Assembly (NCBI GenBank): GCA_946803715.1
Contig: CAMPET010000103.1
Span: forward strand, 130,453-184,440
DNA length: 53,988 nt
From: Beroe ovata
Lineage: Eukaryota > Ctenophora > Nuda > Beroida > Beroidae
Direction of reading: 5' to 3'
The first letter of the stretch is position 1. Each line of letters begins with the position of its first letter. Both the position numbers and the translations under genes were made by a program. The notes under the pieces were generated by a model that saw only the letters and a program-made list of their open reading frames with translations, was not told where the DNA came from and searched no databases. Shown here in pieces: positions 36,023 to 47,670 of this stretch.

Positions 36023-37218
36023 ATGGTATGGAACGTCAGGTCACATCATGTATGCAAAATGCTCGTAATATATACGCTTATTACACTCATCATTACCCTT
36101 CTCTACGTGGTCAATACCCAACCACATGTAATTAACCAAATCTCTAACTTGACCAGTATTCCGGAGAAAAAGAAGAACTTTCTCTTTATAAAGACACACA
36201 AAACTGGTTCATCCACCCTGGGGACGACGTTTTTCCTCCATGGCATTGTGAACAATCTGAATTTTGTAACGAAACCGTATGAGAACATTATGGGGAGGAA
36301 GGAAGAGAGTGATATTCCAGAGCTACTCCCCCCTCGTCAAGGAGAGGAGTGGATTTCCAGCACCGAGTCCTGCCCAAATCCACTACATTCTACACAACTG
36401 TGCTGCGGGAGCCGGTGAACAGGTTTTTGTCGGCATTCTGGTTCTTTAAAAAAGAGAAGATGATGAGGTTAGAGTGTGGGGAAAATTGCACTTTTGATCA
36501 ACTTGTGAACAGGTTCATCGCAAAATCCTGTCCGATTTTGAGGGGCACCCTTCCTTCTCGTGAGTGTCTGTCCGTGTGGAACTCTGCAACAGATTTAGGA
36601 TGGATAGGATTCAGTAAAAGTCGACGTGGTAGCGACAATATGGAGGATAAAATCACGGAGTTCATTGCGATGCTTGACATGGAATTTGATTTGGTCATGA
36701 TCACCGAACGTATGGATGAATCACTGGTGGTTCTCGCCCACTATATGAACTGGGATTATTCTGATATTGTGTATTGGAAACAGAAGGTTTCGCGCACGAG
36801 CAGTGAGCGGGTTATATCAGAACTGACTCGAGAAGCAATATCCAATCATCTATTCATAGGACGTAGACTCTATAACCACTTCAATGCTGTTTTAGACAGA
36901 CACATAAACGAAATTGGGAGGGGAAAGATTAGTGCGGGAGTGGACGAATTTCGGGCGTTTAGGGAGACGTTTTTCCGTCGCTGTGCAATTCATTGTCCAG
37001 AATGTGAATGGAATAAGAAATATTATGGGACCTCTACTTTCAGTAATCCAAAATGTGCATTCTTGAAATTCCCCAGTTTTCGATTATTCTGCGAAGCAGT
37101 GTCTGATCGTCGGCTCTCGAACTACTATAATGTTCCTAACTTTAGATACAGATCGGATGACTTCCATCAAAGTAGACTGAATGCTCTTGTTAGACAGCTT
37201 ACTAAGACCCAAGTATAG
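36023..37218 (+). pseudogene. Galactose-3-O-sulfotransferase family gene with one apparent frameshift
   Basis: Two overlapping frames encode one Gal3ST-like enzyme that moves sulfate from PAPS to galactose on glycolipids or glycans in the Golgi. Frame one starts at 36023, just after an acceptor-like TTTCAG (36001-36006). It has a type II membrane anchor (residues about 13-31) and the 5'-phosphosulfate-binding loop FIKTHKTGSST. Frame two, open to TAG at 37216-37218, carries the 3'-phosphate-binding TVLREPVNRFLSAF and the family block FDLVMITERMDESLVVLAHY followed by WDYSDIVYWK. The frames differ by one base. The break falls near a C6 run at 36328-36333, where one more C would make reading continuous. 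Total length would be about 397 aa, close to family size. A sequencing error in the homopolymer is more likely than decay, because the rest is intact. A 44-nt intron (about 36277-36320) is phase-possible but shorter than any other intron here. Confidence 0.85.
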
Positions 37219-37807
37219 TGGCGTGTTTGCCTCGGATGTTTTATAAAGAAATAAGTCGTTTAATAAGAAAATAAGTTTCATTATAATAGAATAGACTGAA
37301 ATTAATCCCTTGTCGTTTAGTTTGTGGGACAAACAGCTCTTTGGATCGTAAGGAGCTTGTGTTTTTCTGGTATTTTCATCACAAAAACTAGTAGAAGAGG
37401 GCTGTGTCTGTATATCGACCCTTCGAGTTGAACGTCCCCAATGAAATACTCGACGGTTGTATAATCACATTCCCCTACTCTCGGCAGGCTGTTTCCCCGG
37501 AGTGGTGTCAACTTTGGTGATATCTGTTTTGAGCGGGGTCCGTGGTTCGATCAGCTGGCAAGTATAATAGCCACTACTGGTCAGATTACTGCGAGCATCT
37601 TATTTGGAATTGACGGAACGCGCGACGACTAAACTCTGAGCACTGAGCCGCGCGTGAGCCGCGCATTATAAGTTTTGGCGCGAAGGATATCGATAGATTT
37701 CGGTCAGTCTTGCAGACTCAGCCCGTCAGGTAAGACGTTACAATTTACATGTGGTTCAAATGATGCGAAAAGCACTTCAAATAGGGGAACGTAATCTTGA
37801 TAGAATT

Positions 37808-39381
37808 TCAAATCCGGGATTTTTCGAACCGACTTTTTCTAGGGAAAAGTGTCCGTTGAAAATTCAAATGCTCCACAGCTGTTGCCTTATCTTCGTCGAC
37901 TTGTTCAATATCATCGTTTATGCATACAAACTTTGTCAACTTCTGTCTGACTCTATCCAGTATTGATCTCACATTGCTGTGTCCACCTGACAGCATGACA
38001 AATGTCGAATCTGATCTATCGACGATTTCATACTTATACGTGGCCAACTTGCTGTACAGTGATTTCCAGCCGCTCAAGTCTTTCATTAAGTACGAGCACA
38101 CAGCTGCATTTCCAATCTCAATTTGATTCGACATTGTCTCGTTTAGACACTGGGATACGGATCGATCAAAGGATTTCTCATCTCGTGCTGATAATGGGAC
38201 CTTGAAAAGTCGTGTCCGGAGGAAATCCAACTCGGCGATACTCAGAAAACCGTTGCTATCGAAATCAACGTCTCGGAGCAAGTCCTGTTCAGTTCGTTTG
38301 TAAGTGGAGTGGATGATAAAGTAGAAGTAGCTCATGGCAAGCTGCATGTCCTCTCGGGATCGGAACTTAGAGGATACCGTTTTGTCAAATTCGTCGGGAA
38401 ATCTGCGAGGGTCTAAAGTGGGGTTTTGTACGATCTATATCATATTCCATGCTCTTGCCGGGCATTCATTTCTTGGGGGAGAAACCCTGCAATTATTGCA
38501 ACTAAAAGTGAGATGTTATCATTGATAGTTTACCTTCGGTGCATCTGAGAGATGATCGTCTGGTTCAGGAGAAATGGTATGTGTGGTAGAAACTTCCTTG
38601 TCGAAGCAGGCTTCCCAAACGCTCTATCATAAACTTGGTTCACAAAGGCTACAGAATCCATGAAGCTATTACTCATGAGCTTTCGTTGAGAAATGAAGGC
38701 TGTATTTCTGTTGTAGACAATTTGGTTGCAGTCTCTTCCCACCGGAATTCTGTACCCTTTCTCCGTGATAAAATCCCCCGGAAAGATTGGCTGTCCGAGG
38801 AAAATGTCGTCGTTGAAGTAAAGAAAATGCTCCGACAGCCCCTTTATTCGTTGCAAGTTTGTTTCTATCGCAGGAGAACTGAAAGTCGGTAAATCAGACA
38901 TTTTTTCGAAAATATCCGAGTGTTTTACGACTGTAACTCTCTCATAACTCTCGTTAAGCCATATTGGGATCTGTCCACTCGTTACTATGTACACTTTCCT
39001 CACCCAAGGGGCGAATTTCTCCAGCGATCGCAGAGAGTGGCGTAGTTCCCCGTTATCGCGGAATCTCGTGGGTCCGGAGTTATTTTCATGGAGCAAATCC
39101 GAGGGAAATGCCCGTTTTTCAGCTTCGAATGAGGCCCGCCAATCGGGATCTGACCCGTTTACCCACGTGTAAACCACATCAATCGGGAGATGTTGCGTGG
39201 ATACACTCACACAGGTTTCTGCTATGTTGTCACAGTTCAGATCGAGTTTCCCCTCCCCGCTCAGAGGGATTTTCCCGCCATTTTTGCCGGGTTGTGACAG
39301 ACTAAAGAAGAGGGACATGACACAGAGGATGACAACAGTTGTGATCAGTGTTTTTGTCAAGAGGAGGCGTATTGAGGCCAT
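37808..39381 (-). CDS. Compact GNPTAB-like Stealth phosphotransferase
   Basis: Two exons on the minus strand, 39381-38534 and 38402-37808, join through a 131-base intron (GTAAAC donor, CAG acceptor, phase 2). The product is 480 aa. The family transfers sugar-1-phosphate; the animal member GNPTAB makes the mannose-6-phosphate tag on lysosomal enzymes in the Golgi. A type II anchor is at residues about 8-30 ([15 protein letters not shown]). Stealth CR1 is [17 protein letters not shown]2 spans [21 protein letters not shown] to [17 protein letters not shown]3 is [18 protein letters not shown] followed by FPDEFDKT. A single EF-hand ([18 protein letters not shown]) precedes CR4 ([11 protein letters not shown]). 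The Notch repeats, DMAP-binding domain and long spacers of human GNPTAB (1256 aa) are absent, with no sign of a missing exon. The ORF is open to 39483, but Met at 39381 sits best before the anchor. It lies tail to tail with the sulfotransferase. Confidence 0.9.
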
Positions 39382-39862
39382 AATCCGGTGTTGCCAAGCC
39401 GGTTTATGGGAATGATATGCAGAATCCCCCTGACTGAGAACTGGATAAATGCCAAAACTCAATTCACAAATGAGTCGAAACAAACTTTATGTATCGCACC
39501 GGTAGTATCAATTCCTTTATGTGTCATGAATCAGGGGTGGTGGCGGGAGATGTTAAGTTATTCGCTTGTATTATTGACACGCGTTACACCTGGCTCCCAT
39601 CTGTGAGTCTTGAGATTATACATCGTGGTATAACTGCCAGTAGATAGAAACAGAAATTACAGGAGCAAATCATGTGTCATAAAACATCTCTTATACACAT
39701 AGTATCATATTATTCATTCATGATCATTCCATACATTAATAGTCATGGCCGAGGGTCTAGTCTTTGGATATATGACACGAAATCAAGCATCGGACTCTGT
39801 CAATCTCTGAATAATGTCAATCTCTGAATAATGAATATATATGGATTCAAAACTCAATCATT

Positions 39863-41779
39863 TCACATGTCACTGTCCATATTGACGATATCTTCCGATA
39901 GAATACCAGGTTCAACTGCGGGCAGATACTGTCTCATCCATTCTCCAAATATGGAATAATTGCTTCCAGCCCTGGTGAGACGACCAGATACACTTCTGCT
40001 GATATCTGCGTCAAACCTGTAGTTTTCAATCTAAAGTTAATTGTGGAAAAGCATGATTTCGTTTTTCCTTCCCATATATGTGTCCATCAATCATTCATTA
40101 TCAGTAACATATCGTCTCATGGGAAAATCAAGGTTATATTTTGCATGTACGAACTGATTTACTCGTAGTTACTAGATGTTTTAACAAGCTCATCCATCAT
40201 ACTCACGAGGGGTTAAAGAAGCAGGGAATGGAATGCCGGACAAAATCCACTTGTTTCACCCTGTGCCTCACAGCCAGTATCCTCCTATCGGCTATATCCT
40301 CGATGAGAGTACCGATATTGACTATAAACCCCTCGCCGGAGGGCGCGGCGTCCCAGTACTTGCCCTGGTACAGCACCTGTGATCAGTGTGAGATTTTAGT
40401 CACGTGGTTCAATCACGTGTCAGCGCGGTTTCTCGATTTTCATCGGTTGTATCCATATTTTCATTGGTCAGTCGCTGTACCGTCACAAAATACTTGTGAC
40501 CCCTCCCTAATAATGCCGTTCTCTATCCCCACTCCGTTCCCCCCATTAGATTAAGTGATTCCCCATTTTATGTTCCCTACTCTCCCTCCAACTCTCTATT
40601 ACCTGCAATCCGGTGTAGTTGAACGTCGAGAGAATGGTCACTGTTGAATCCTCGTGTTCCAGTTCTGATAGAGTCACATTGTCGAAGTCCGAATTCATGT
40701 TCTTCTGAACACTGAGGGGGGTGAATTTATTATTCTCGAGTTAATCTTTTGACAATGATAATTCTGCTCCATTCAAACATGAGAATCTTTCCATGTTTAA
40801 CTGGTGTGAGCAATGGTTGAAATGGTGTTAGTAATGGTAATTGCAATATAAGTATAACTTAGCTCAATACTCACTTTTTTCGGACCGGGTATTTACGCAG
40901 TCCCAAGGTCGAGAATTCCGACTCAGTAAATCGGTCTATGAGTTCTGGGTGACCCAGACTCCTGCCTATACTCCTGTCAAGAAGTATGAATGTTAGATAC
41001 AATATCTCTTGTAAGCCACCGAAATATTTAAATCTCCGAGAGATTTCATTTATGATCTTCTCATGCCTCCAAAACCTTATGATAGCTCTTGCAATAGTCA
41101 GCCTAGTTTGCAGCCCTTTCTTGAACAAGTTCTTAAACTCCATGTCAAAAGTCGTGTTTCCTGAAATGATGAACTTTGAAAGGGAGGGCTCGATGAGGGG
41201 GCATTGCGCCCTTATTGGGACGCTGCTCGGGAAAAGAATCGGGGTTGAAATGTAGAGAAAGATGTCAATAATTCAATAATTTCTCCCTAGTCCTACTGTC
41301 GCACCTGAATCAGGCCACACATTGCCCTCCTTACTAATAGTCTTCAACTTGTTCAGAGCATCTGACGAGTATAAGTTAGTGTCTGTGCTCGGACCCTCGT
41401 GGGGCCCAATATTAAACATCTCCTTATGTTGAGTCCCGGCCCCCTCCACCACAGGCCCGTACCCCCGATACACATTCCTATTTCGGGGTTCATGCTTCCT
41501 CACCGCTAGCCGCATCTTTACGCTATCCTCCAAATCGAAAAACTTTTGGAGGTATGCCAGCTCGAGAGCTGCACTGAAGTCTGGAATGTCGGTGACGTAG
41601 AAAAACCCATATTCTGACATGGAGGTAAGGATGCTAGAGTCTGTAGAGGTGTTGTTGGAGAGGAGGTGTGGGAATGGGATCACAGCGACTCGAGATAGGG
41701 GGTCTGGTGTGTGGAGTAACCTGGGGAAGGTGTAGGATGAGTTGGCATTTCTCCAAGGTATTCTACTGAGTACGATCAT
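39863..41779 (-). CDS. Isopenicillin-N-synthase-like 2-oxoglutarate/Fe(II) oxygenase
   Basis: Five minus-strand exons join in phase: 41779-41305, 41160-40875, 40711-40603, 40376-40207 and 40016-39863 (stop TGA). The product is 397 aa. The family uses Fe(II), O2 and usually 2-oxoglutarate to oxidise small molecules. The N-terminal part has IPFPHLL and EYGFFYVTDIPD, typical of the DIOX_N region. The iron ligands are His and Asp in HEDSTVTIL and the His of AVRHRV. RHSIPCFFNP gives the R-x-S that binds the co-substrate in IPNS-type enzymes. The tail FDADIS and FGEWMRQYLPAVEPG is also family-like. An in-frame TGA just upstream of 41779 supports that start. The segment at residues about 160-250 is longer than in bacterial IPNS and holds extra hydrophobic helices. 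The substrate cannot be predicted; plant and fungal names should not be transferred. Confidence 0.88.
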
Positions 41780-41875
41780 AACTCATATTAGTGGCCGATG
41801 ATGTTTCTTTTTCGGATATACATCATCATTTCGCTCGATCTATAAATTGAAGTGTGAAGTTTGGCAGAATCTTAC

Positions 41876-41962
41876 AATTTGAAGAGATGATCCTGTTTGA
41901 AAGCAACTGCAAGAAGGGCAAACATAACCCCCAACGTTTTTCCAGACACTTTCTCAGTCATT
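41876..41962 (-). other. Possible 5' leader exon with short ORF
   Basis: An 87-base segment between a TTTTACAG acceptor and a GTAAGA donor contains ATG at 41961 and reads TLGVMFALLAVAF, a hydrophobic stretch. Joined to the AG at about 41839-41840 it would run to a stop before the oxygenase ATG, so it is best read as a non-coding leader exon or an upstream ORF of that gene. Confidence 0.25.
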
Positions 41963-42094
41963 CTGTAAAACAATGTGAACTGTGAGAATGCAAAAACAAC
42001 TTTCAGTCCCGAAAAAATAGACCACTGGCTAATTGAAAAACGGAAACGAGTCACAAACCACAATGAAAACTAGCGATCTATCGATATTCGATAC

Positions 42095-42116
42095 GCGTGT
42101 GTGTGTGTGTGTGTGT
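42095..42116. repeat. GT microsatellite
   Basis: A pure GT run in otherwise non-coding DNA upstream of the oxygenase gene. Confidence 0.9.
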
Positions 42117-42609
42117 TTTTACATAATGCTGCACACCATACATGCCAATGTGGACAGAGCAAGAACAAGCTGCGTTCGCTTGCTCATGATCAGCATAGAA
42201 CTCTCTGGAAGCTTCCTCAGTCCCAGACAAGCTACTTAGCACCGTTTACCAGACACCCAATATTATTAGGCTGTTTAGGGAGATGGAATGACGGTATAAT
42301 ATGGGCTGTCTATGCAGTATATAATATTCGTCATATTATCTTGGACGTTTTTCATTGTTTTGTGAATATTCACAAGACGTATTGAGTCCAATTTTGTTCA
42401 AATACACCGTCGGAAGAATGCTTTTTCTCTGGCAAACATCCAAAACAATGACGTTTCATATCCAGAAGGGACTGTCTATCCCTATCGGTCATTTCATACT
42501 CACTACTCAGACATGAGTAAAATAAGTATAGTTTAGTTAGGTACAGTCAAGAAATGTGGCTCTAGGATCCATAACTCACGGGAATTCTTCGGCCCCTCTC
42601 GTTATTGTT

Positions 42610-43530
42610 GTGATTTCTTCCCACAGGTTTGAAATCATAATTTGGGCGTGGTTTCACGGCGAGTAGGAGCTTCAAATGATCGCAAAGATGGTTGATACTT
42701 GTAATGTGAAAGTAGGAGAAATGATTCAGTGGAAGAACAGTATCGTCAGTGCCAGTTTAGTACTCATTTGAGACCCTCGAAATCGGAGTATAAAAGTGTG
42801 GAGTCACTCACTTCACTTTTGCCAATATTCAGATCAGAAATTCGAGGAAAATTTTTTGTCGCATTTTTAAGCAACTACTACGTATTCCTACGTATTTTTG
42901 GATGCTGAATCGATTTCCGGTCGGATTTTGGCCCTATATTGCTTCCCTGAGGAGCTGTACTTCAGGTGAATTCTAACCTGACATCTGAGAAGAAATCAGA
43001 ATTTACCTCGATTTCCCGATGAGCTAGCTCAAAAATTCCTACGGATTTGAATTCTACGTCAAAAAATAGGCTAGGAACACCTACTTCTAGTATGTCCTCT
43101 GTAGAATTGTTCTTGGCCGTTTTTTGGTGTCGGTGTGTCCCATTGATTTTCGCGATTTTGTTGTGTTTGCTTCCCAGGGGATTGAAATCGTCATTTGGGC
43201 GTGGTTTCACGGCAAGTATGAACTTCAAATGATCGCAAAGAGGGTTGATACTTGTAGTATGAGAGTAGGAGGGATGATTTAGTGAAAAAACAGTGTCGTC
43301 AGTGCCAGTTTAGTACTCATTTGAGACCCTCGAAATCGAAGTATAAAAGTGTGGAGTCACTCACTTCACTTTTACCAATATTCAGATCACAAATTCGAAG
43401 AAAAATTTTTGTCGCATTTTCAGGCAAGTACTACGCATTCCTACGTATTTTTGGACGCTGAATCGATTCCCGGTCGAATTTTGGCCTTATCTCGCTTCCC
43501 TGAGGAGCTTTTCGTCAGATCACTGCTCAC
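42610..43530. repeat. Two diverged copies of the 543-bp repeat
   Basis: Two head-to-tail units, the second truncated, about 550 bp apart (tttgaaatcataatttgggcg near 42630 and attgaaatcgtcatttgggcg near 43180). The second unit is nearer to the array consensus at 4700-7797 than the first is. The ORF seen in the main array is broken or altered here. Confidence 0.9.
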
Positions 43531-43628
43531 ACACATACGCATGTATATACTTTAGCTCTATCATTGCTTGAATCCATTACAATACCTCCATTGATGGGAT
43601 TGCATGTCGAATCATGCATCCATCTGAC

Positions 43629-44095
43629 CATACACGCTCTCAGAAATGCAATATGTATGCTATATCGTCAACACGTGTGCGCAAAAAGAGAATCGTCTTT
43701 TTGCGATTTCTATAATATTGAGATGAAGCAGGTCATTGTTCATTTTTGTATCGAGTTTTGCTATTCATGGAAGCCTTTTTCTCTTTGATTATAGTTTAAG
43801 TTAGATGTTTTTCTCAGTGTTTTAATTTTCTTCAAAAAAAGTAGCTGCTACCTAANGACCATACACGCTCTCAGAAATGCAATATATATGCTATATCGTC
43901 AACACGTGTGCGCAAAAAAGAATCGTCTTTTTGCGATTTCAATAATATCGAGATGAAGCAGGTCATTGTTCATTTTTGTATCGAGTTTTGCTGTTCATGG
44001 AAGCCTTTTTCTCATAGATTATAGTTTAAGTTAGATAATTTCATGTTTTTCTCAGTGTTTTAATTTTCTTCCAAAAAAGTAGCTGCTACCTAACA
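43629..44095. repeat. Direct duplication around the N at 43856
   Basis: Bases 43629-43855 and 43857-44095 both start gaccatacacgctctcag and end gtagctgctacctaa, with scattered substitutions and small indels. The second copy continues into the first exon of the unknown gene at 44111. The pattern is that of two overlapping contig ends. Confidence 0.9.
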
Positions 44096-44110
44096 GTAAC
44101 TGATTCCTAG

Positions 44111-47062
44111 TTATGCAGGATGATCGGCAAAAATTGAGTGAGATTTTTTGCGAGCTCAAGAAACTTCAAAACTACCACAATCAGATTAAAATCATCCAAA
44201 ATAGGTCAGCGATTATTTTAGTGGTGTCACGCAGCACTAACAGCAGGCTGATAACACTGACAAATTATGTCGGGTGTAGCTGTCAGCATCATATATTCTG
44301 CAGGTTACGGACAATAATGAAGGAAGAAACAGGGTGTGTTCGAGGTTGTCAGCAGATACAGGAGTCTCCATTCTTGACACCGTATCCAAAACCCATAGAG
44401 AGCAAGTACACCGACATTCACGGTGAGTATATGCTGCAGAGTCTGCAGTGTAGACATTAGTAGGGAGTGAGCTAAAACGATATTGTCTGCATAATTGTGT
44501 CTACACGAGTCTGCATTGTTTCTACACGTTTCTGCATTGTTTCTACACGTGTCTGTATTGTTTCTACACGTGTTTTTTTACATCGAACCAAAATAACTGT
44601 CTTTCCTTGCTCAAAGATCTTATCCGTATCTTATCCTATAGGTTTATTGCGGACCATAGCGGAAAGCACTACGGATGAAGGTCTTAAACATCAGATCTAT
44701 ATTGAGGGGATTCTTCCCCTTTGGGAAAACGGACAGAGGTGTGATCAAGCGAGCAATACAAGATGAATTCAGACAGTTCTGTTTTGATCAACTGGTAATA
44801 TGATACCGGGATATGATCCACAGGCACAACCAATATATCACGTACAGTTAATGCCCTCCTAGGTTTACCATCTGTAACGATCTTCACAAGCAGTACTCTG
44901 CGACTCACAGCGGTATCAACGTTAACCCCGACACTTTCCCATTTAGAAGCACCGGACCAGATGACTGTTTATACTTCCAGACTGACACAATGAGGTAAGT
45001 CTCCGCGCCGCGACGATTATTGTATCAGGCTCAACACACGTACATACTGATAGATATAAAGACGAGACACGTACGCAAAAGGGAACTGATCGAAACTGTA
45101 ACTTCCGCTCAGAAATCCTCTCTTATAATAACCGGACACTGCTCTCAGAATATTTCAGTTCTATTTTTAGATCATGTCTCAAATGTCCCGCCCACACAAT
45201 TTCAGTTTCCTGCTGAATACGTATATGACTCACACCGCAGTATTACATCACTTATCTACGTAATACTACCCTCCTCTGAATGCTTTCCGTCACCTGTCTT
45301 ACTAGCAACCTCGCATGTGTTGCTATAGTAATGGGCAACCTCGCATGCGTTGCTATAGTAATGGGCAACCTTGCATGTGTTGCTAATGCTATAGTGATGG
45401 GCAACCCCGCATATGTTGCTATAGTAACGGGCAACCTTAAATGTGTTACTTCAGTCATATGATGTTCAGCAGGTAAACTGTTACTTTAGTCTATAACNCA
45501 GTTTCCTGCTGAATACGTATATGACTCACACCGCAGTATTACGTCGCTTATCTACGTAATGCAACCCTCCTCTGAATGTGTTCCGTCACCTGTCTTACTA
45601 GCAACCTCGCATGTGTTGCTATAGTAATGGGCAACCTCGCATGCATTGCTATAGTAATGGGCAACCTTAAATGTGTTACTTCAGTCATGTGATGTTCAGC
45701 AGGTAAACTGTTACTTTAGTCTATAACAACTGCGCGTGTGTTGCTAACAACCAAATTTGTCTTCAGGACAAAAAGCACAGTTGAAAAGCAACCCAAAGAG
45801 ACGCAGCAAGCAGCTAGAGTGAGTAGATGGATAATGGGAAATGATGGGGCTATTTTCCGCATCGGTGCATCAATGTTTAGTTCAATTTTTGGAGTGAGGC
45901 ACAAGTAGAATAGTAAAATAGAGATTCAAAACCCCATGCACAATTCACAAATACAATTTAAGTATCAGTAACAATGACGACAATTATATACAACTCTGAT
46001 GATCTGTTGCTCGGTTCACGTCAAGGATTTAAAATATATTGACGTTGTGCACGCGCATTGTGTATAAAATGAGTTATTATAAGTATTACAGGAAATAAAC
46101 TATGCATTCTGTGGGTATAAATATCAGAGAATTGTCATTATGACCAACCTGGGGCACAGGCCCCATCCTCCAATTTCAAAATCGAACATCTACCAATTTC
46201 CACGTACTTCAAAGCATTTTCAGATAAGAAAAGTTAATCTGAAGACTCAGCCGGATAGAGTAGATCAAAGATTGAATCTCGAGTCAGGTATCTGCATAAC
46301 GTGTCCGGTGTCCATGTTTCTTAATTGCATTCTTTCAGCCTTGCCCAATGTTCATGTAGTGATGGCTAGTGATGTTCATGTACTTGTAGTATAGTGATGT
46401 AGTATAGTGATGATTTGATAGAAGTTCTTGAAGTTTTCAGCAAGGGTTGATATGTGTGTCTTCCCGCAGTGAGAACCTTCATTCATCTTCCTAATTCATT
46501 GTCATGATGGGACTGCACTATTTGTCGTGAAATCCATCACATTCTGATCGATATAGTGATTCCATGGTATGTTATTCATACTGTTTACTAATAGCACTGT
46601 CTATGAGGCACTCTTCCTGAGGGCGAGCTTCTGAGTATCATTCGGTAATCCAACTCTTTTCACATGTAGAAGCACAATCATATCTGACTTTGTCAGTGTC
46701 ACACAGGATCAGATGAGGGGAAAGAGAAGGAAGGAGGAGGGACAGACTCCATGTTTTGTAATGAACCTGGATCAACTTACCAACTCATGGTGGATAACAA
46801 CTCTCCAACGACCATATCTTCATCTGGCAACAAGTCGTCGTCGAGATCTAGCTCCTCGGGTACGACTTCAAGTGGATCATCAAGCTCTACTGAAGGCAAA
46901 AGTGGACCCAAAATTTTCAACAAATTTGACCCGGATACAGTTTCTGAAGAAGCCACCATAAAGAGTATCGTGGTTTCCCAGACTTGGTTAACCGCCTGGA
47001 TTCGAGAGCTGTATCATATTGAGGAGGATATTGTTGTTGCAACTGGAAAACCTATTCGGTGA
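44111..47062 (+). CDS. Seven-exon gene, 303-aa protein of unknown family
   Basis: Exons 44111-44204, 44304-44422, 44642-44738, 44863-44994, 45767-45818, 46224-46287 and 46707-47062 join in one continuous frame with GT donors and AG acceptors. Most donors are GTGAGT or GTAAGT; the third is GTGTGA. ATG at 44113 has an in-frame TGA at 44101, and an AG precedes 44111, so earlier exons may be non-coding. The N-terminus (QKLSEIFCELKKLQNYHNQI) looks helical. The middle contains PFLTPYPKPIESKYTDIHG and LPLWENGQRFTICNDLHKQY. The sixth exon starts a basic segment. The last exon has a serine tract (about 30 residues) and ends TWLTAWIRELYHIEEDIVV. There is no signal peptide or membrane segment. I do not recognise the family. 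An AATAAA at 47467-47472 is a plausible poly(A) signal. The fourth intron spans an N and a duplication (45209-45735), so its length is unreliable. Confidence 0.7.
45209..45735. repeat. Direct duplication with 30-bp minisatellite around the N at 45498
   Basis: Copy one (45209-45497) and copy two (45499-45727 and on) both start cagtttcctgctgaat and end ctttagtctataac. Each contains a 30-bp unit (aacctcgcatgtgttgctat plus agtaatgggc): about five units in the first and three in the second. The copies behave like two alleles of one variable repeat. Confidence 0.85.
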
Positions 47063-47466
47063 ACATATATTGTCAGGGACATATGTGTCGGACATTAGTG
47101 CATGATTGGTTCTGGTTGCATTCTCGTCCGCATTCATGGATTGCAATCACATTTTTGATTTCAAATTGAAAGAGAATCATTATGTCAGGGGTTGTTAAAA
47201 TAGGGGTTGTTAAAATGAAATAGTCATCAATGAAAATAGTGAGGGGAAATTAAATGCCATGCTCATCAACTTTTCTTTGACAGCTCTAACAGTGGTGATT
47301 TTGTCATCACGGGATAAAGTTGTCATGGATCTCAATACTTTGATTCTTTGATTGATCTTCCATTCGAATATTGAGTTTAGACTTTAGTTGACTACGCTCT
47401 GACTATTATTGTCCTTATATTCTCATCATACTGAGTGAAAATATCATGCATAAATTATCGATTAAA

Positions 47467-47472
47467 AATAAA
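47467..47472 (+). terminator. Possible poly(A) signal
   Basis: AATAAA about 405 bases past the stop codon of the unknown plus-strand gene (47062), in an A/T-rich setting. Confidence 0.35.
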
Positions 47473-47670
47473 TGTGTTCATAACGCATAATTCCAGTCAT
47501 GTCTCCTTAGCATTCATAATATATTCTTCTGATCGGGAATCCCGTGGAAATCACTCCATTCCGTGATTTGGGACCATTCTCAAGTCCGGCTCAGTCAATT
47601 TGAAGTCAAGAATACCCGGAGGGATGTTCAATCATCCAATATATCCTGCTATGATTGCGATTCATTCATC

